Assembly: GCA_027576995.1 (NCBI GenBank)
Contig: JANBQC010000206.1
Coordinates: forward strand, 1 to 42,331
DNA length: 42,331 nt
Direction: 5' to 3'
DNA from: Dimargaris cristalligena
Lineage: Eukaryota; Kickxellomycota; Dimargaritomycetes; Dimargaritales; Dimargaritaceae
Shown: positions 12,433 to 24,072 of the stretch, piece after piece
How positions within the stretch are numbered: the first letter of the stretch is position 1
How the letters are laid out: each line of letters opens with the position of its first letter
Position numbers and translations under genes: made by a program
The notes under the pieces: model-generated
The model's input: the letters and a program-made list of their open reading frames with translations, nothing else
Told to the model about the DNA's origin: nothing
Databases searched by the model: none

Positions 12433-15400
12433 CAAAATTGACGTTACTACATTACTAGTACATTAACGGGGAATGGGAAACATATATCCGAGAAGCCCGG
12501 TTTGTGGCTATTAGAAATCAGGACTCAGCGCTAACGATACACCGCCTAGTTGTAAATAGGCGAATCAATGGTGTATAACACCCCCGTAAGAACCGACTGG
12601 GACGAAGAAGGCTTGGAGTGTCGATATTACTTCCGGAATTCCACCGGCTAGCCTGCCCAATGCAACAATGCAAAATAGTGACATTTAACGAACATCTTCT
12701 TTTACATGCCATAAATATTCCTAATGAACGAGGCACACACATTCCTTTCATAACAAAAAAAAAATGTACCAGAATTTTTCCCGGGCATCATTCCAATTGA
12801 CCTATTCAATGCGGACCATATGCCTCGCCATTTTTTCCTGTATCCGGATTGTCCATTCGCTAGCGAGATGGCCTTTTAAGGCGGTCTAAATATATGGTGA
12901 GCCACCAACGAACCTACTACTTACTGGTTCGCCAATGCCCAGAGATCTTATTAAGGATCGGTAAAATGAACTAATCTTCCTTCCGCTGAACTAGATTTCG
13001 TTAGGTGCATCATTGGCATCAATCATATTCGTTATCCGATGGGACGATCCTCTAGGTAGAACTATGCGACCGTATCTCACTTTTACACTTGTATATATAT
13101 ATATACGATATAGATTGGGTTTAGGGTCGCTGAAAAATATTAAAGTAGGGTGCCCCCAGTTATAGCCTAGATGAGATGGGATGGACGAACAGCATGATTA
13201 CCGCCTATTAGGGTTTTATTAGGCCTATTGAGATGCCCGATTTCCAGGTGCGATTGTCGGCCAACAAAGGCCGTGATGTCTAGATGGAACTAAACTCCAA
13301 TGTGGGTCTACTACTACTGCTACTACTACCACTACATGTTCGTCCCCACATATATATCTCTGCCCCCCTCCCAACTCCATTACCCGATATGGAAGATTTC
13401 ATCGATCGCTTCGGAAGGCCAGTTCCATTGGAGTGGTGTAGGAGGGGTATATTCCCTGACCATTGAATTAAGCCAGTTCAATGTTGTGGATAATTCGTAT
13501 GTTGCGATGCAATGCCAATCCGTTGTTCGGGTTGGTTAGGCCATGTGTATATCTTGCCAACATGTACTACCTCTGCACAGTCGTTTGACTATTGTTCCCC
13601 TAGAATACGTCACTCCCCACTGGCCAAGGGATTCAACTTGTACATACACACACACACACTCTCTCTCCCTCTGCCTGTCTCTCCGCTAAGCTCCACCACC
13701 CACTCAATTAACATGCTATATTTTTTCAATGGATAAAAAATAGCCCGGAAATGCCCAACCACATGATGTCTTTTCTGTGCCCGGCTGTCTTATATAGGAA
13801 GGTGTATTGATCTTGACGTCACCTGTCACTCAACAACCATGCTTATTGCACTTGGTTAAACCGGAAGTGTAGTGGAGAAGGGTGGGGGGAAGGCATGAAG
13901 AAGCCGAGTGAGTGAATAAACCCTTGCAATAAGCGGATTAAAAACATTAACATTATCTTTGCCGTTCATAGTAGAGTGATAATCACCGGCCATTAAAATG
14001 AGCAGCACGACGATTAAAAATGTAGATCACATATGGATGGCCCCCTCCCCTCCCTTCCTTTTCTTTATCCGTTTCGCCTACCCATTTTAACGTTCGGGAT
14101 GGGCCTAGAGAACCACGCCCCGGATTCGCCTGCACTACTCAACCGACCTGTAAACCCTAACTAACTTCCCTGGTTTCTTGGGTGCCTCCCCCCCTCCTAG
14201 AGGAGAGGAGCTTTTCTCAAACGGCCAACCATTGGTAACGTTATATAGTGTGACCAATCAACCCCATAATGCCAAGAATAAATAGGCTATAATTCAACCC
14301 GCTAGAGACTAGCGAATAGAGAGAACGGGGTGGTGGAAAAGCACGATTATCCTCTCCAGCAATGCCTTGCCAATTAAAACTACTGACCGGCCTAGTGGGA
14401 TCCTGTCTAGGTAAGCGGTGGTTGGATCTATAGTGTAGTTTTGGGTGGGAGTAACTGGCAATCGAAAAATATGCATGCCTTTATTAGTACTCGGGCCGAG
14501 GCCAATTCCCCCGATAAAGAGGGCTACAGGGCCCCATGTACAGCGGGGAAGAAGAGAGGGGTCGGAGAGGAGGGATTGCTCCATTCATGGTAAAGAATAA
14601 TTCAGTGGAGTAGTGGGAGCGAATCGAAGGTCCTGGCCAAACAAACTGCACGTCCCCCGTCTGAGCTATGTGGAAACTTGTCCATATACAGACAAGAGGC
14701 ATAAGCTATATATAAGATGGTCGAGGAATTGGACCCAAGCCAGTAATAGTGGTGGTGGCAATGCTAGTGTTTTGATTTCAATGAACCAAGAGCCATTGTT
14801 AAACAACCCAGGCCTCAAGGGGGGAAGGGGAAAGGAGAGAGCTTTTAATAGAACCCACATACTCCAGTACCGTAAGTCTTCGTTGATGTTGGGCTCTGGC
14901 CCCCTCCGAACTAACGGACAATCTACCTAGTCACTAAGGTGAATACTACTGTGTGTATGTGTGTGTTTATTTTAGCTTATTCCCTTCACTGTGAACCCCA
15001 AGTGGCAAATGCACCGAGAAATTGGGACCATTGAACCATTTAAATCTAAGAACTAATAATGGCCTAGAATAGCCAAATAGATCCGTGAACCCCTCTCCCC
15101 CATTAGGGAATTTCAGCCGGTGAAGTGGTGGGGACCTGGGGAGATGGACCGCTGGCACCCCTACGAGTGTACGTTTTGCCACATTACCTTCTTGTGGAGA
15201 GAAGGTGAAGAAGGAGAAGGAGAAGGAGGAGGAGGGGAGGGGGGAAGGGGCCCGAAATTGCTTAATGTCGACTGAACCACCAATGGAATTAAACAAATTC
15301 AAACCAAACGGATTGCCCCTGCGAACAAATGAACGAAGAGACGACTCCATAAGTGCGGCCTTGGGATTAACCATGGTTTGGACCTGTTGGGCCTTGGATA

Positions 15401-16744
15401 TGGACCGCACTGCGCGGCATATTTTTTTTAAAAAAAGGATGATCTCCAAAGACTTTATAAATCATTTAACAACGTCCTTTGCCTTCGAGGGTAGCCCGGT
15501 CGTACCAAACCATACTAGCCCGTCCGAGGTATCTGATAAACAAGAGTACAAAGCAACACCAAATGCCAGCTGGGCTGCTAGCTGTAGTGTTCAGTTCAGC
15601 TTTCGACCTACCAGTGGAATCTGTGTACATTGCCATTTGGTGCATTGGAGCGACCGATTTCTAATCTTGGTTTAGGGCTAGACCGGCGGTGGTGGTTCCC
15701 TTTTCCCCTATTTCCACTCACGATTTTATATGCCTCTACCCCTTACTTCCCCTTGCTGAGACCATCAACTAGATGGCCGGGCCTGCATAGTTCACCCCCA
15801 AAAAAATACTATCTAACAGTGACACACAAGGCCAGTCCACCCCTGACCCACTGCACTATTAGAGGGCGGTCAGATGAAAAGGGAGGGGTGACTATTAAAG
15901 GAAGTAGCAGTGGTGGCACTGGCACTGGTACTGGTAGGTCCCAAGGATTGCTCATGGGCTAGGGCGGTCACCTCCTCGCTTGGCCGGGTTTCGATCCGCC
16001 ATTCAAACACCAACCCACACATGAAGGGTGCCTATCGCGTCGGACCGAGTTGCCTCCCCCTCTTTCCAGTATCAGACTAAGTTAGAAGAGGGGAAGGAAG
16101 TAGGATTAATAACAATGGCACCCAAAGCAATACATCTGGGCCCTAAATATATAAACAGGGTGCGGCTATATCGTCTCATTCACGCCTACGTTACATGGGG
16201 GCAGCGCCTTCGGGCCCGATGGCTTGCCGAAGGTCGAAAATAGGGTAGGGATGAGAGAGTCGATTGACCGGTGAGCACGACCTCTTTGCGGACAACACAC
16301 AGGGTCTGTGCCACTTGAATACAAGCCCCAAGTACTACTCTTGGTGAAGGAGAAGGAGGGAGGTGAGTATATTGCCTGTCTATCCCCGTTGGACGCTTGA
16401 AACGAATGAATAGGGTAGAAAGAAGGGAGAGAGAGAATAGTGAGGAGGGAGAGGGGTGGGGGAGTTGGGGGTGGAGTACTATCCAAGCAAGCAAGAGCCT
16501 CTTCGCGTTCGGGTATCGCCCTGTCTGGTTCGCTTTCTTCGTTCGTTTTTTGGGTAGCCGCTCTCCCCCCGTCATTCGGTGGAACGGGTGCGCCATGACT
16601 GGCCATGGGGAATGTCGTCGACATGATTGACACTACCCCTCAATTCTAATATACACCCAAATTCATCCCAGCAATTATAACAGTGGAGAAGGGTTAATCC
16701 TCCTCCCACTTAAAACATTGGCTAGCCATCATTAGAGTTAGTTA

Positions 16745-16766
16745 GCTCTATATGCGCATATAGAGC
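16745..16766. repeat. 22-bp perfect palindrome with nearby half-site
   Basis: The half GCTCTATATGC is followed directly by its exact reverse complement, GCATATAGAGC. Eleven bases of it, GCGCATATAGA (16754-16764), recur at 16791-16801. It lies about 1.8 kb upstream of the Cys-rich membrane protein gene. It could be a dyad for a dimeric regulator or a chance hairpin; the sequence alone does not decide. Confidence 0.6.
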
Positions 16767-16819
16767 CGTATACTTCGTCGGTCATTCTGTGCGCATATAG
16801 AATATATCGCCACCCGCAC

Positions 16820-18555
16820 TGCTGCCTCTCTCTCTCTCTCTCTCTCTCTATTTCTCCCCCAGGCTGAATGAGAAACAAGGGGCGGGGGGGATAGAAATGC
16901 ATACAATCGAAGCATTACATTAAGCTGCCTGCTCTCACCGCGTGGGTAACGCTGTATTCGTTGTATGCGCCAAAGATGTGCCCTGCATGTGCTTTCTTTC
17001 GTTTGGTATATATATATATATATATATTAGCCCCCTAGGGCTACTTTTATTCCTTGACGCCGCCCTTTCTCTCCGCATACTATTCCTATATATATATCCA
17101 CCTCTTTCACGCCCTCTGCTTCTCCTTTATTAATACCTTCCTTCTGCTCCTTTGTCTCTCGCTCGTCACCACCACGCCTTGACATTATCCTACCTTGGTG
17201 CCACCCTCTTCGCTATCCATAGGCTCGATTTAAGCCCACCATTTCCCTTGAACTATCTCTCCCCTCCTAAACAAATAATACTTTCCCGGACGTACCGGTG
17301 CCGTGCTTTTGCTGGGTCCGTCGTATCTTCAATAGTACCGATATTTCCTATTCATACCCGATAATTTATAATAGATTAATTCTCCCCTCCCCATCACCCC
17401 GCATTCTTGATACAGCTGTCGACTGTCTTTTCCCCGCCAGAGCGCTAAGCAGGTTCATAACTGTAGTCTTGGGGTCTATTTCCGAACTTCTGGCTTGCCT
17501 ATTTTTATCGTTTGTGTACCCACTCGATTGACTCCCCTTCCTCCTTTACGTGTATCTCTCTCTCCCCCCTTCCCTTCCACTGTTTGCCAGTCTCTATTAT
17601 TTCCTCCTCCCTTGGTTCTTCCAGTTTCTTCACTGCCAATACCTCTTCTCACAACTGGCATACCCCCTATCTCCTCTCCTATTTGATACCCTCGTTCTAT
17701 TGTTCGCCTTTCCAAACTTGCTTTCTCTCTCTCTTTCTTTCAACCCATTTGTCATAGCCCTTGCTTCAAGTACCCGGGCCATCCCACCTGGTGTTCTATT
17801 ACACTTATATATGGTTCGTTTTTGATAAGCGACCTGCTCCCATATATCCTTCGTGAGCCTCCTGGGTGCCTATTTATTGCCACCCTTTCCCTCCTTATCC
17901 CTTTTACCAACCTGTTCGTTATCTTTCCCCCTCTTCCCTTCCCCTACCTCGAGCCTATGTAGGAGTGAGTGAGTTAGTGTTTAGCGCTTCCCTACTTTTC
18001 CCTATTTCTCAACCGCTTCAAGTACCTAACCCAACCCCACCCCCACTTTACCCTAACACTCACACTCATTCCTTTGGCACTGTGTCCTACCTTGTCTTGT
18101 GCTATCTCTCCTACTCAACCGCAATTCACCCTCCCCCAATTGTCTTCCTCGCTTCCTCACGCTCTTACCTTTTTTTTTTTTAAAAAAAAACTCACTTACG
18201 AACATTCCCCATCCCCACGAACCGGCGTAGTTTGATACGGTCCGCCACTTCCTCCCTCTTCCCTTGTAGTTTATGTCCTTTGGCCCATCCAGGAAGTTTC
18301 ATCTGAATCCTCTGTACCTTATTGGTCCCTTTTTTGTCGACTCGAATTCTGGCTCCGCCCCCCTCTATCTGCAGCCTTCACCCCCCTCCCTCCCGGAAGC
18401 AATATATCACTCGTCAATCCGACCCGTACTAGTCATCTGTACCTTTGACTTTCCCGTCCCGCCGCCGTTCCCTACTGGCTAGTGAATAGTGCGGCTTTGA
18501 AGCAGTGACCTTCCCTCCTTATTCTATATATTACTCACACACATATATATATATC
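16820..18555 (+). promoter_or_regulatory. Long pyrimidine-rich leader or promoter tract
   Basis: About 1.7 kb in which the plus strand is dominated by C and T, with repeated CTCTCT, TTCCC and CCTCC stretches. It starts with a (CT)n run (16826-16848) and ends just before the ATG at 18560. A TA run (about 17007-17027) and a T-run/A-run inverted block (about 18169-18190) interrupt it. The bias resumes 3' of the gene (19.9-20.5 kb). The most economical reading is promoter plus a long CT-rich 5' leader of the downstream gene, but no start site is visible. Confidence 0.4.
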
Positions 18556-18559
18556 CATA

Positions 18560-19865
18560 ATGCAGCCATATTATCTATTTTTGGCCATTAGCTGTTGTCT
18601 GCTTTCAGTGTCAGGTAAGTTCGATTTTTCCTTGTTTTTTCCAAGACGCACATCTGTTCACTCAGCAATGTCATATAGTCCATTCATATAGGAAGTTATA
18701 GCGGTATAGCGAACCTTCGTGGCAGTGGCACCCTCCTATTCACCCAATTGGTAACGTAATATTAGTAACTGGAGGGGGAAGGGGCCACTGTATGGTACAG
18801 TGGCTGGTTCTAATTTAGGGAGTGACCTAGGGGGGGACAGCGAATGTGAATAAGCAATGCTGCATCCAGCCTACTTTGACTGCTTCTCATCACCTTTTCC
18901 ATGTTTTACATGTACTGTTTTCAATGTGGCCATCTCTACTCTAGTCTAACTCTCTGGTGCTCTACTCCTTTACCTTGGCCGACTTCTTATTGCCCTATTC
19001 CATCCTCCCCAACGCACCCGCTTCCTGTCCAGCAGTCACAGCTTGGCCATCTGCCTATAACCAAACTGGTGCCATCCTGGCCACGCGGCAAACCTGCGAC
19101 CCCGGGTTTATCGCTTGCGACTACTACGGCTGTGTAGCCGGCGACCAATGTCCCGACCAATGTAACGCGCGTGGCGTGGACACTTGCGCTTTCGGCGCCA
19201 ATGGCCACGGCTGCCGCTGGGAGAGCGACACCTGTATCCAGGACCTTACTTGCGGTCGGCCGGTCGACGGCCAGTGCGCCGCTGGCTGTATCGAATGTGG
19301 GTCCCTTCGGTGTACTGTTGCTGGTCTCACCTGCCCTACCCCCTGTGGCGGACTGCCCGATGCCAATACCTGTAACGGAGCGGCCCAGTTGGGCGACGTG
19401 GGCTGCCGCTGGCAGGACACCCAGTGCGTTGACTTTGATACCCTGCACCAAGTTTTCGTCACCCCAACACCGGTCTCCACCAGTGCTTCAGCCACCGCCA
19501 CCGACTCCACCTCTACCACAGCGACCGCCACGGAATCAACCGAGAGTGAGCCCTCCGTTGACGAGTCTCCCGACATGGCCCCTATCCAATCGTCGAATAT
19601 GGGCCGTATCGGCGCCATCATTGGGGGTGTCGTCGGTGGCTTGGCCCTGCTGGGCATCATTATTCTAATGGCCCACCGGTACCTCCAGAAGCGGGCCGAG
19701 CGCCAACGCAACGGCATTCGACTAGAAGACAATGACTTCGGCGGGGCTGCTATGAAAATGCCCGATGTACGGTACAAGCCCGATGAATTCCTGCCTGCCG
19801 TGCGGTCAGCTCTTCATTTAGGTGATATTAAGCACTCTCATAACCGGGCTCTACCAACTGATTAA
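18560..19865 (+). CDS. Cys-rich type I membrane protein, sensor-like
   Basis: Function unknown. Two exons, 18560..18614 and 19033..19865 (418-nt intron, GTAAGT donor, TGTCCAG acceptor, phase 1), give 295 residues. Exon 1, MQPYYLFLAISCCLLSVS, is a signal peptide. The ectodomain contains 18 cysteines between about residues 40 and 140, including two copies of a CPxxC...TC...GCRWxxxxC unit (starting CPDQCNARGVDTC and CPTPCGGLPDANTC). A Ser/Thr/Ala-rich stalk suited to O-glycosylation follows, then one membrane span at about 211-232 (IGAIIGGVVGGLALLGIIIL) and a 63-residue charged tail. The architecture resembles fungal wall-stress or adhesion sensors (Wsc/Mid2-like), but the Cys domain is not one I recognise. 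The start is inferred: the ORF containing exon 2 has no upstream ATG in its own frame. Confidence 0.75.
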
Positions 19866-21701
19866 TTGTTATGGCGTCGACTGTTGAGCGGGGGGGGGGA
19901 GGTTCGACATCGCACCATTCCGCCCTCCTTGCTTTCCTTCGCAAATTTAGCATTATTCAATCGGCCATGCATTGTCCGTTTAACCTGGTTTCTTGAGAGA
20001 CCAAGTGCTTCACCCTTTCCCGCATCACCTTCATTGAATGAGCATCCTTCTCATTGCCCTATCATTATTTCCGCACGCCTCAGCCCCTCATTTTTCCTAC
20101 TGGCTTCGCTTGGTCACCAGTGCCCACCTTCGATTTCGCACTCGATCCATCCAAAGCTACAGGGGGTCGGTTCCCTTTCACCATTTAGCATCCCACCCGA
20201 TTGATGCTCTTTATGCTATTTAGTCATGTCGTCTATGCTAAGCTATGTGTTCTCAAATGCCTACTTACGTCCATTTTCTTTTATTGTTCAATCTATTTCT
20301 ATCTCGACACTGGTTGTCACATCTAATCGGTCCCCGTTTTTCGGAACTTATTGTTGGCTGACTACTGTCTTATTTACCTAACTTCTTTATATTAAGCGCC
20401 TCCCCTTCTCTCTCTCTCTCTCTCTCTCTTTATTTTTATTTTATGATACTTATATTCGCGGTTTTATTATTGTTCTACCTTCTTGCTACATCATTATGGA
20501 ACCACACACCCCTTCTCCATCCCTCCTCTAATTCTACCATCGTCCTTGACCAGTTACCCTTGTGACTGTAACGACGGACCAAGAACAACCTTACCCCCAC
20601 TTACACCCATTGATTACCAAAGTGTTTAAGCGATAATAAATCCGAGCGTTTTGCAACCCCAGCCAGTAATTTAAAGATGAAGTCATTCTGGTACCTGAAT
20701 TTTGATGTGCCGCTCCAGTGCGACTGATTACAGCCATTATGGAAGGTGGGCATTGGATCAACTGTATGAAACAGCTTCTTTTTAATCCACTCAGCTATGA
20801 GGTAGGTAGGTATATAATGATGGTATTGGAAGGTGACTTGGCGGTGGTATTTTCTATCCCTATACGAGTCCTTTTTCCCTATTCATTTAGGCTGGGCCAA
20901 TCGCTAGCCCCACTCACTGTGTGTTGGCCCGCAAAACTCCTTAAACTAGTGGTATTAGAGGTGGGGTGGGAATTTGTAGGCTTAATTCTCGGATTGTCAT
21001 GAGCCGTATGACTTGGAGGATCAACGATCCCCCCCCACTCCTCTATACTTTTATATGACCAGGGGGGGGGGTATGAGGGAAGTCTGAGCCGGAGCCAGTG
21101 TTAGTGAGCAAGGCCCATTGGGTGTGGAAGGATGATTTTATATGGTGAAGCCCCCGGAAGGCAATGGTGGCTATTCCAAACCAGGCTAGATTGAGTGTAT
21201 TGGAGACCATGTCGGGTATTTATGGTTCACTAACAGGCAAATACGGCTGGATAGGTCTTATTTTATTGGCAGCTCATCTTGGCGGGCGGGGGGAGGGGGT
21301 GGTCTACTCTGCCCCTCAACTAAGGAGTTTGGTGGAAGTCCTGGTGTTTCCCAGCCATAAAATCCACCGTCATTAGTGTGTGCTATATAAAGTCGGATAG
21401 TAGTGATGTTCCTATACGTAGGTTGAAACATCTTGTCCATATAGATGGGTTACTATTTCTGGACACGAGAGTTAGATGTGGCTGCACTGGGAGGAAAAAA
21501 AGGTGTTTCAAAATAATAGTAAAGAATAACTTACTAAAATGCGTGAATTGAGGGAGGAGGATAATGTCGCTGGTTTCTTACATGCATAGTTCACACCAAT
21601 TGTGAAGAACTAGGCGGTTTGGAGTTGATGCTGAATGAGAAGGTGCAGTAACGGTAGAGATGTATCATAGGGAAAGGGGAGTGTTGAGTGTATGTAATAA
21701 T

Positions 21702-21734
<33 letters not shown>

Positions 21735-23106
21735 GCGCGTGTGGGAAACAAGGGCAAATGGTACAGTATACATCCCATAGTGGATGTCACGTGGTTATGG
21801 CTATAATATATACTTGTCCTCTCTCTATTAAACCTGCAATAATGTTGGCCAGCCCCCCCGGCCATTTTTAGAGACCCCCTCTCCCTCTTCCTCCCCCTCC
21901 CCCGTCCTCCCATCATCATCACCCATTCTTTAGGAATTTCCCAGCCCACCCAGGAAACCCGCTGGCGAGAATCCCCCATTTGTGCGGGATATGCCTTGGG
22001 TGGGAATAGTGGCGGGCCTAGGAGAGGGAAGTTCACCCCCACCCATACACCGCCCAGTATAATAAAGTATACACATAATACATACATACCATTCTATAAT
22101 ATACTACACTATACTATACTGTACTATGCGGAAAATAGAGTGGTGGCAGTTAATGTGTGGTGTGTATGATTGAGAGAGGGTTTATTGGTCATCCCCCTCT
22201 ATAAACCAGCCAGGCCCAGTTCCCCATGGAAAACGACCTTTTCTCTTTGCTGTACTTTGCAATCCCCGTCATCCAGACAAACAGTTATCACCCGCTGTAA
22301 CTCTTTTACGGTATGTCGACGCATCGAGCCTCCCCCCACCACACCCACCCATCCACTCGTCGAGTCTTCGATACCACACGCCCGTCCATCCACTCGTCGG
22401 GGTCAAAGACCATCCATCCGTCCACCCGTTCGTCCAACCCCTCTCCCTCCCAACACGACCATCCATCCGTCGATGTCTCCGGTGGCTTACATTAAGCCTA
22501 TTCCAGTAGATGAGGGACAGTGTGTGAGATGAACCTAATACGCCTTCCAAACTTCCGAAGCATAGCTCATAGTGAAACTCCGGTCAGATGGATGTCGATC
22601 GTATACCCCTATATACAGAGTGGTTGCTATCAATGTTCGGACGGGGTCCGGCCAACTATAGGATGGGATAGACGGGTGGGGAATACTACAGTGGGGTGTG
22701 ATCTCACTATGTCTCTCCCAATCGGCCAAGCGGGACCATCGGCTAGAATGGCTGCAATGAAGCACTAGTTTAGCACGGATTAGGCCCAATGCAGCCCTCA
22801 AATCTGATGATCTCTACCTCAGAAATATAGTCGGAAATGCCACCAATGTAGCATGTCCCCCCACTCATCCTTCAGAGTGCCGGCTTCTTCTAGACGGCCC
22901 CCCTCGTGTGCTGATGGGCGATATACATCTTTAACCCTCCCCACTGCTGGCTAACAGCCGACTCATCTCGACCTCTTTTAACTAACCTCTAATTTATATT
23001 ATTTGAATTAATTTTCCCCCCCTCTCTCCCTTATCCTGGTGAATCGTATTACTCCTTGCAATCATTTCACCCCACCCCAGAGCCCGTGACATTGCGTATT
23101 TCTACC
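19866..23106. other. 3.2-kb region without a supportable gene
   Basis: It begins with continued CT-rich DNA, including a (CT)n run at about 20408-20430, then GC-poor unique sequence. A (GT)n(TA)n microsatellite lies at about 21703-21734, ACTAT-type short repeats at about 22095-22125 and CATCC/CGTC-type imperfect repeats at about 22340-22470. The final 120 bases before 23107 are CT-rich and form the STM1 leader. Several ORFs are open here, but all read like low-complexity noise. Confidence 0.5.
22340..22475 (+). repeat. Imperfect CATCC...CGTC short repeats
   Basis: The unit CCATCCACTCGTCG occurs twice (near 22348 and 22388), and CCATCCGTC variants occur further on, separated by irregular spacers. 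This is a small degenerate repeat patch with no coding character. Confidence 0.4.
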
Positions 23107-24072
23107 ATGAGCGTGGCTTCTCGTAACCCTTTCGACCTTTTGGCCGACGATATGGGGGATCTGTCGGTTAAGGGCGCCACTTCCAAGAAGGCCCAGGCCG
23201 CCGGGGCTAAGAAGCCTACCGCTGGCAACAAAAAGACCGCTGCCACCGCTTCCGGTGCCGCCGACAAGAGCGGTAACACCCGTGGTGGTATCCGCATGAT
23301 CAACCCCCAGGACTTGATTTCCCGCCCCGGTGGTGAGCGCAACGCCGACCTGCCTGAGCGCTCTTCCCGCGGTGGCCGTAATGCTGCCCGGGGAGCTCGC
23401 GGCGGCCGTGGTGGCCGTGGGGGTCGTGGCGGTGCCAACACCATGGACCGTCACAGCCGTACCGGTGTCCGTGATAGCGTGAAGAAGACCAACCAGGGTT
23501 GGGGTAAGGCTACCGAGGGTTCCGCCCCTCAGGAAACCACCGAAGCCGCCGCCGGTACCGCTGAAGCCTCTGCTGAAGCCACTGATGCCGCCACCGCTGA
23601 GGGTGCCGCCGAGCCCAAGGCCGAGGGTGAAGCCGCTGAGGCTGCCGCCCCCACCACTCCCTTCGTCCCCGCTGAGCCCGAGGAGATCATCAAGACCCTG
23701 GAAGATTACCAGAAGGAGCAGCGCACCAAGAGCGCCGCCCTGGCTAACCGCACCGCCGTCCGCAAGGCTAACGAAGGCGTGGATAACAAGCAGTGGAAGG
23801 ACGCCGTGGTCCTGGAGAGCGTCGAGGAGGAGTTCTACTCCGCCGAATCGGCCAACAAGAACCGCAAGATCAAGGAGCGCAAGGTCAAGACCCAGATCAA
23901 CATTGAGCAGCGTTTCACCGCCCCCGCCCGCCGTGGTGGTCTCCGCGAAGAGCGGGGTGCCAGCAACAGCGCCGGCCGTGGTCGCGGGGCTGCCCGTACC
24001 AGTGGCAAGCCCGCCAATGGTTCCGTCAACGTGCAGGACGAGCGGGCTTTCCCCACTCTGGGCGGAAACTAA
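23107..24072 (+). CDS. STM1: Stm1/SERBP1-type ribosome-associated protein
   Basis: A ribosome-preservation and mRNA-binding protein of the HABP4/SERBP1 family; in yeast Stm1 sits in the mRNA channel of idle 80S ribosomes. Single coding exon, 321 residues. The N-terminus, MSVASRNPFDLLADDMGDL, matches the Stm1-type NPFDLL start. An RGG box lies at about 87-109. The motif MDRHSRTGVRDSVKKTNQGW follows at about 113-132, and an Ala/Glu-rich acidic linker comes next. A conserved segment with LEDYQKEQRTKSA, then NKQWKDAV, leads to a basic, Arg/Gly-rich end that finishes ERAFPTLGGN. I chose the ATG at 23107; the in-frame upstream extension would need a TTG. Codon use is C-biased like MDH, consistent with high expression. 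A CT-rich leader precedes it, and a CCCCAG at about 23076-23081 could be the acceptor of a 5' UTR intron. Confidence 0.92.
   Translation: MSVASRNPFDLLADDMGDLSVKGATSKKAQAAGAKKPTAGNKKTAATASGAADKSGNTRGGIRMINPQDLISRPGGERNADLPERSSRGGRNAARGARGGRGGRGGRGGANTMDRHSRTGVRDSVKKTNQGWGKATEGSAPQETTEAAAGTAEASAEATDAATAEGAAEPKAEGEAAEAAAPTTPFVPAEPEEIIKTLEDYQKEQRTKSAALANRTAVRKANEGVDNKQWKDAVVLESVEEEFYSAESANKNRKIKERKVKTQINIEQRFTAPARRGGLREERGASNSAGRGRGAARTSGKPANGSVNVQDERAFPTLGGN

Larger units (their letters stand above)
12122..18559. other. 6.4-kb region without a supportable gene
   Basis: I found no ORF with recognisable protein features on either strand and no convincing exon chain. Contents: AATAAA at 12427-12432 behind MDH; a TA run near 13091-13104; mononucleotide runs (T8/A7 at about 15421-15437); a 22-bp palindrome at 16745-16766; a CT run at 16826-16848; and pyrimidine-rich DNA from about 16.82 kb to the next gene. 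A short minus-strand ORF at 14967-15449 has a mildly protein-like middle, but no family resemblance and no splice context. Confidence 0.5.

Noticed and set aside
14967..15449. 160-codon minus-strand ORF as a possible gene
   Set aside because: A short protein-like middle is flanked by Ser/Phe/Pro low complexity, with no good start context, splice sites or family resemblance.
15955..16010. tRNA-like B-box (GGGTTTCGATCCGCC)
   Set aside because: It resembles a T-loop but has no pairing T-stem, no A-box at the right distance and no acceptor stem.
18169..18190. T-run followed by A-run as a transcription terminator or hairpin
   Set aside because: Similar T/A blocks occur at about 15421 and elsewhere in gene-free DNA; a homopolymer inverted repeat alone is not evidence of a terminator in a eukaryote.
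22170..22532. 120-codon Pro/Thr-rich plus-strand ORF
   Set aside because: It is produced by the CATCC/CGTC repeat patch; all three frames are open across it.
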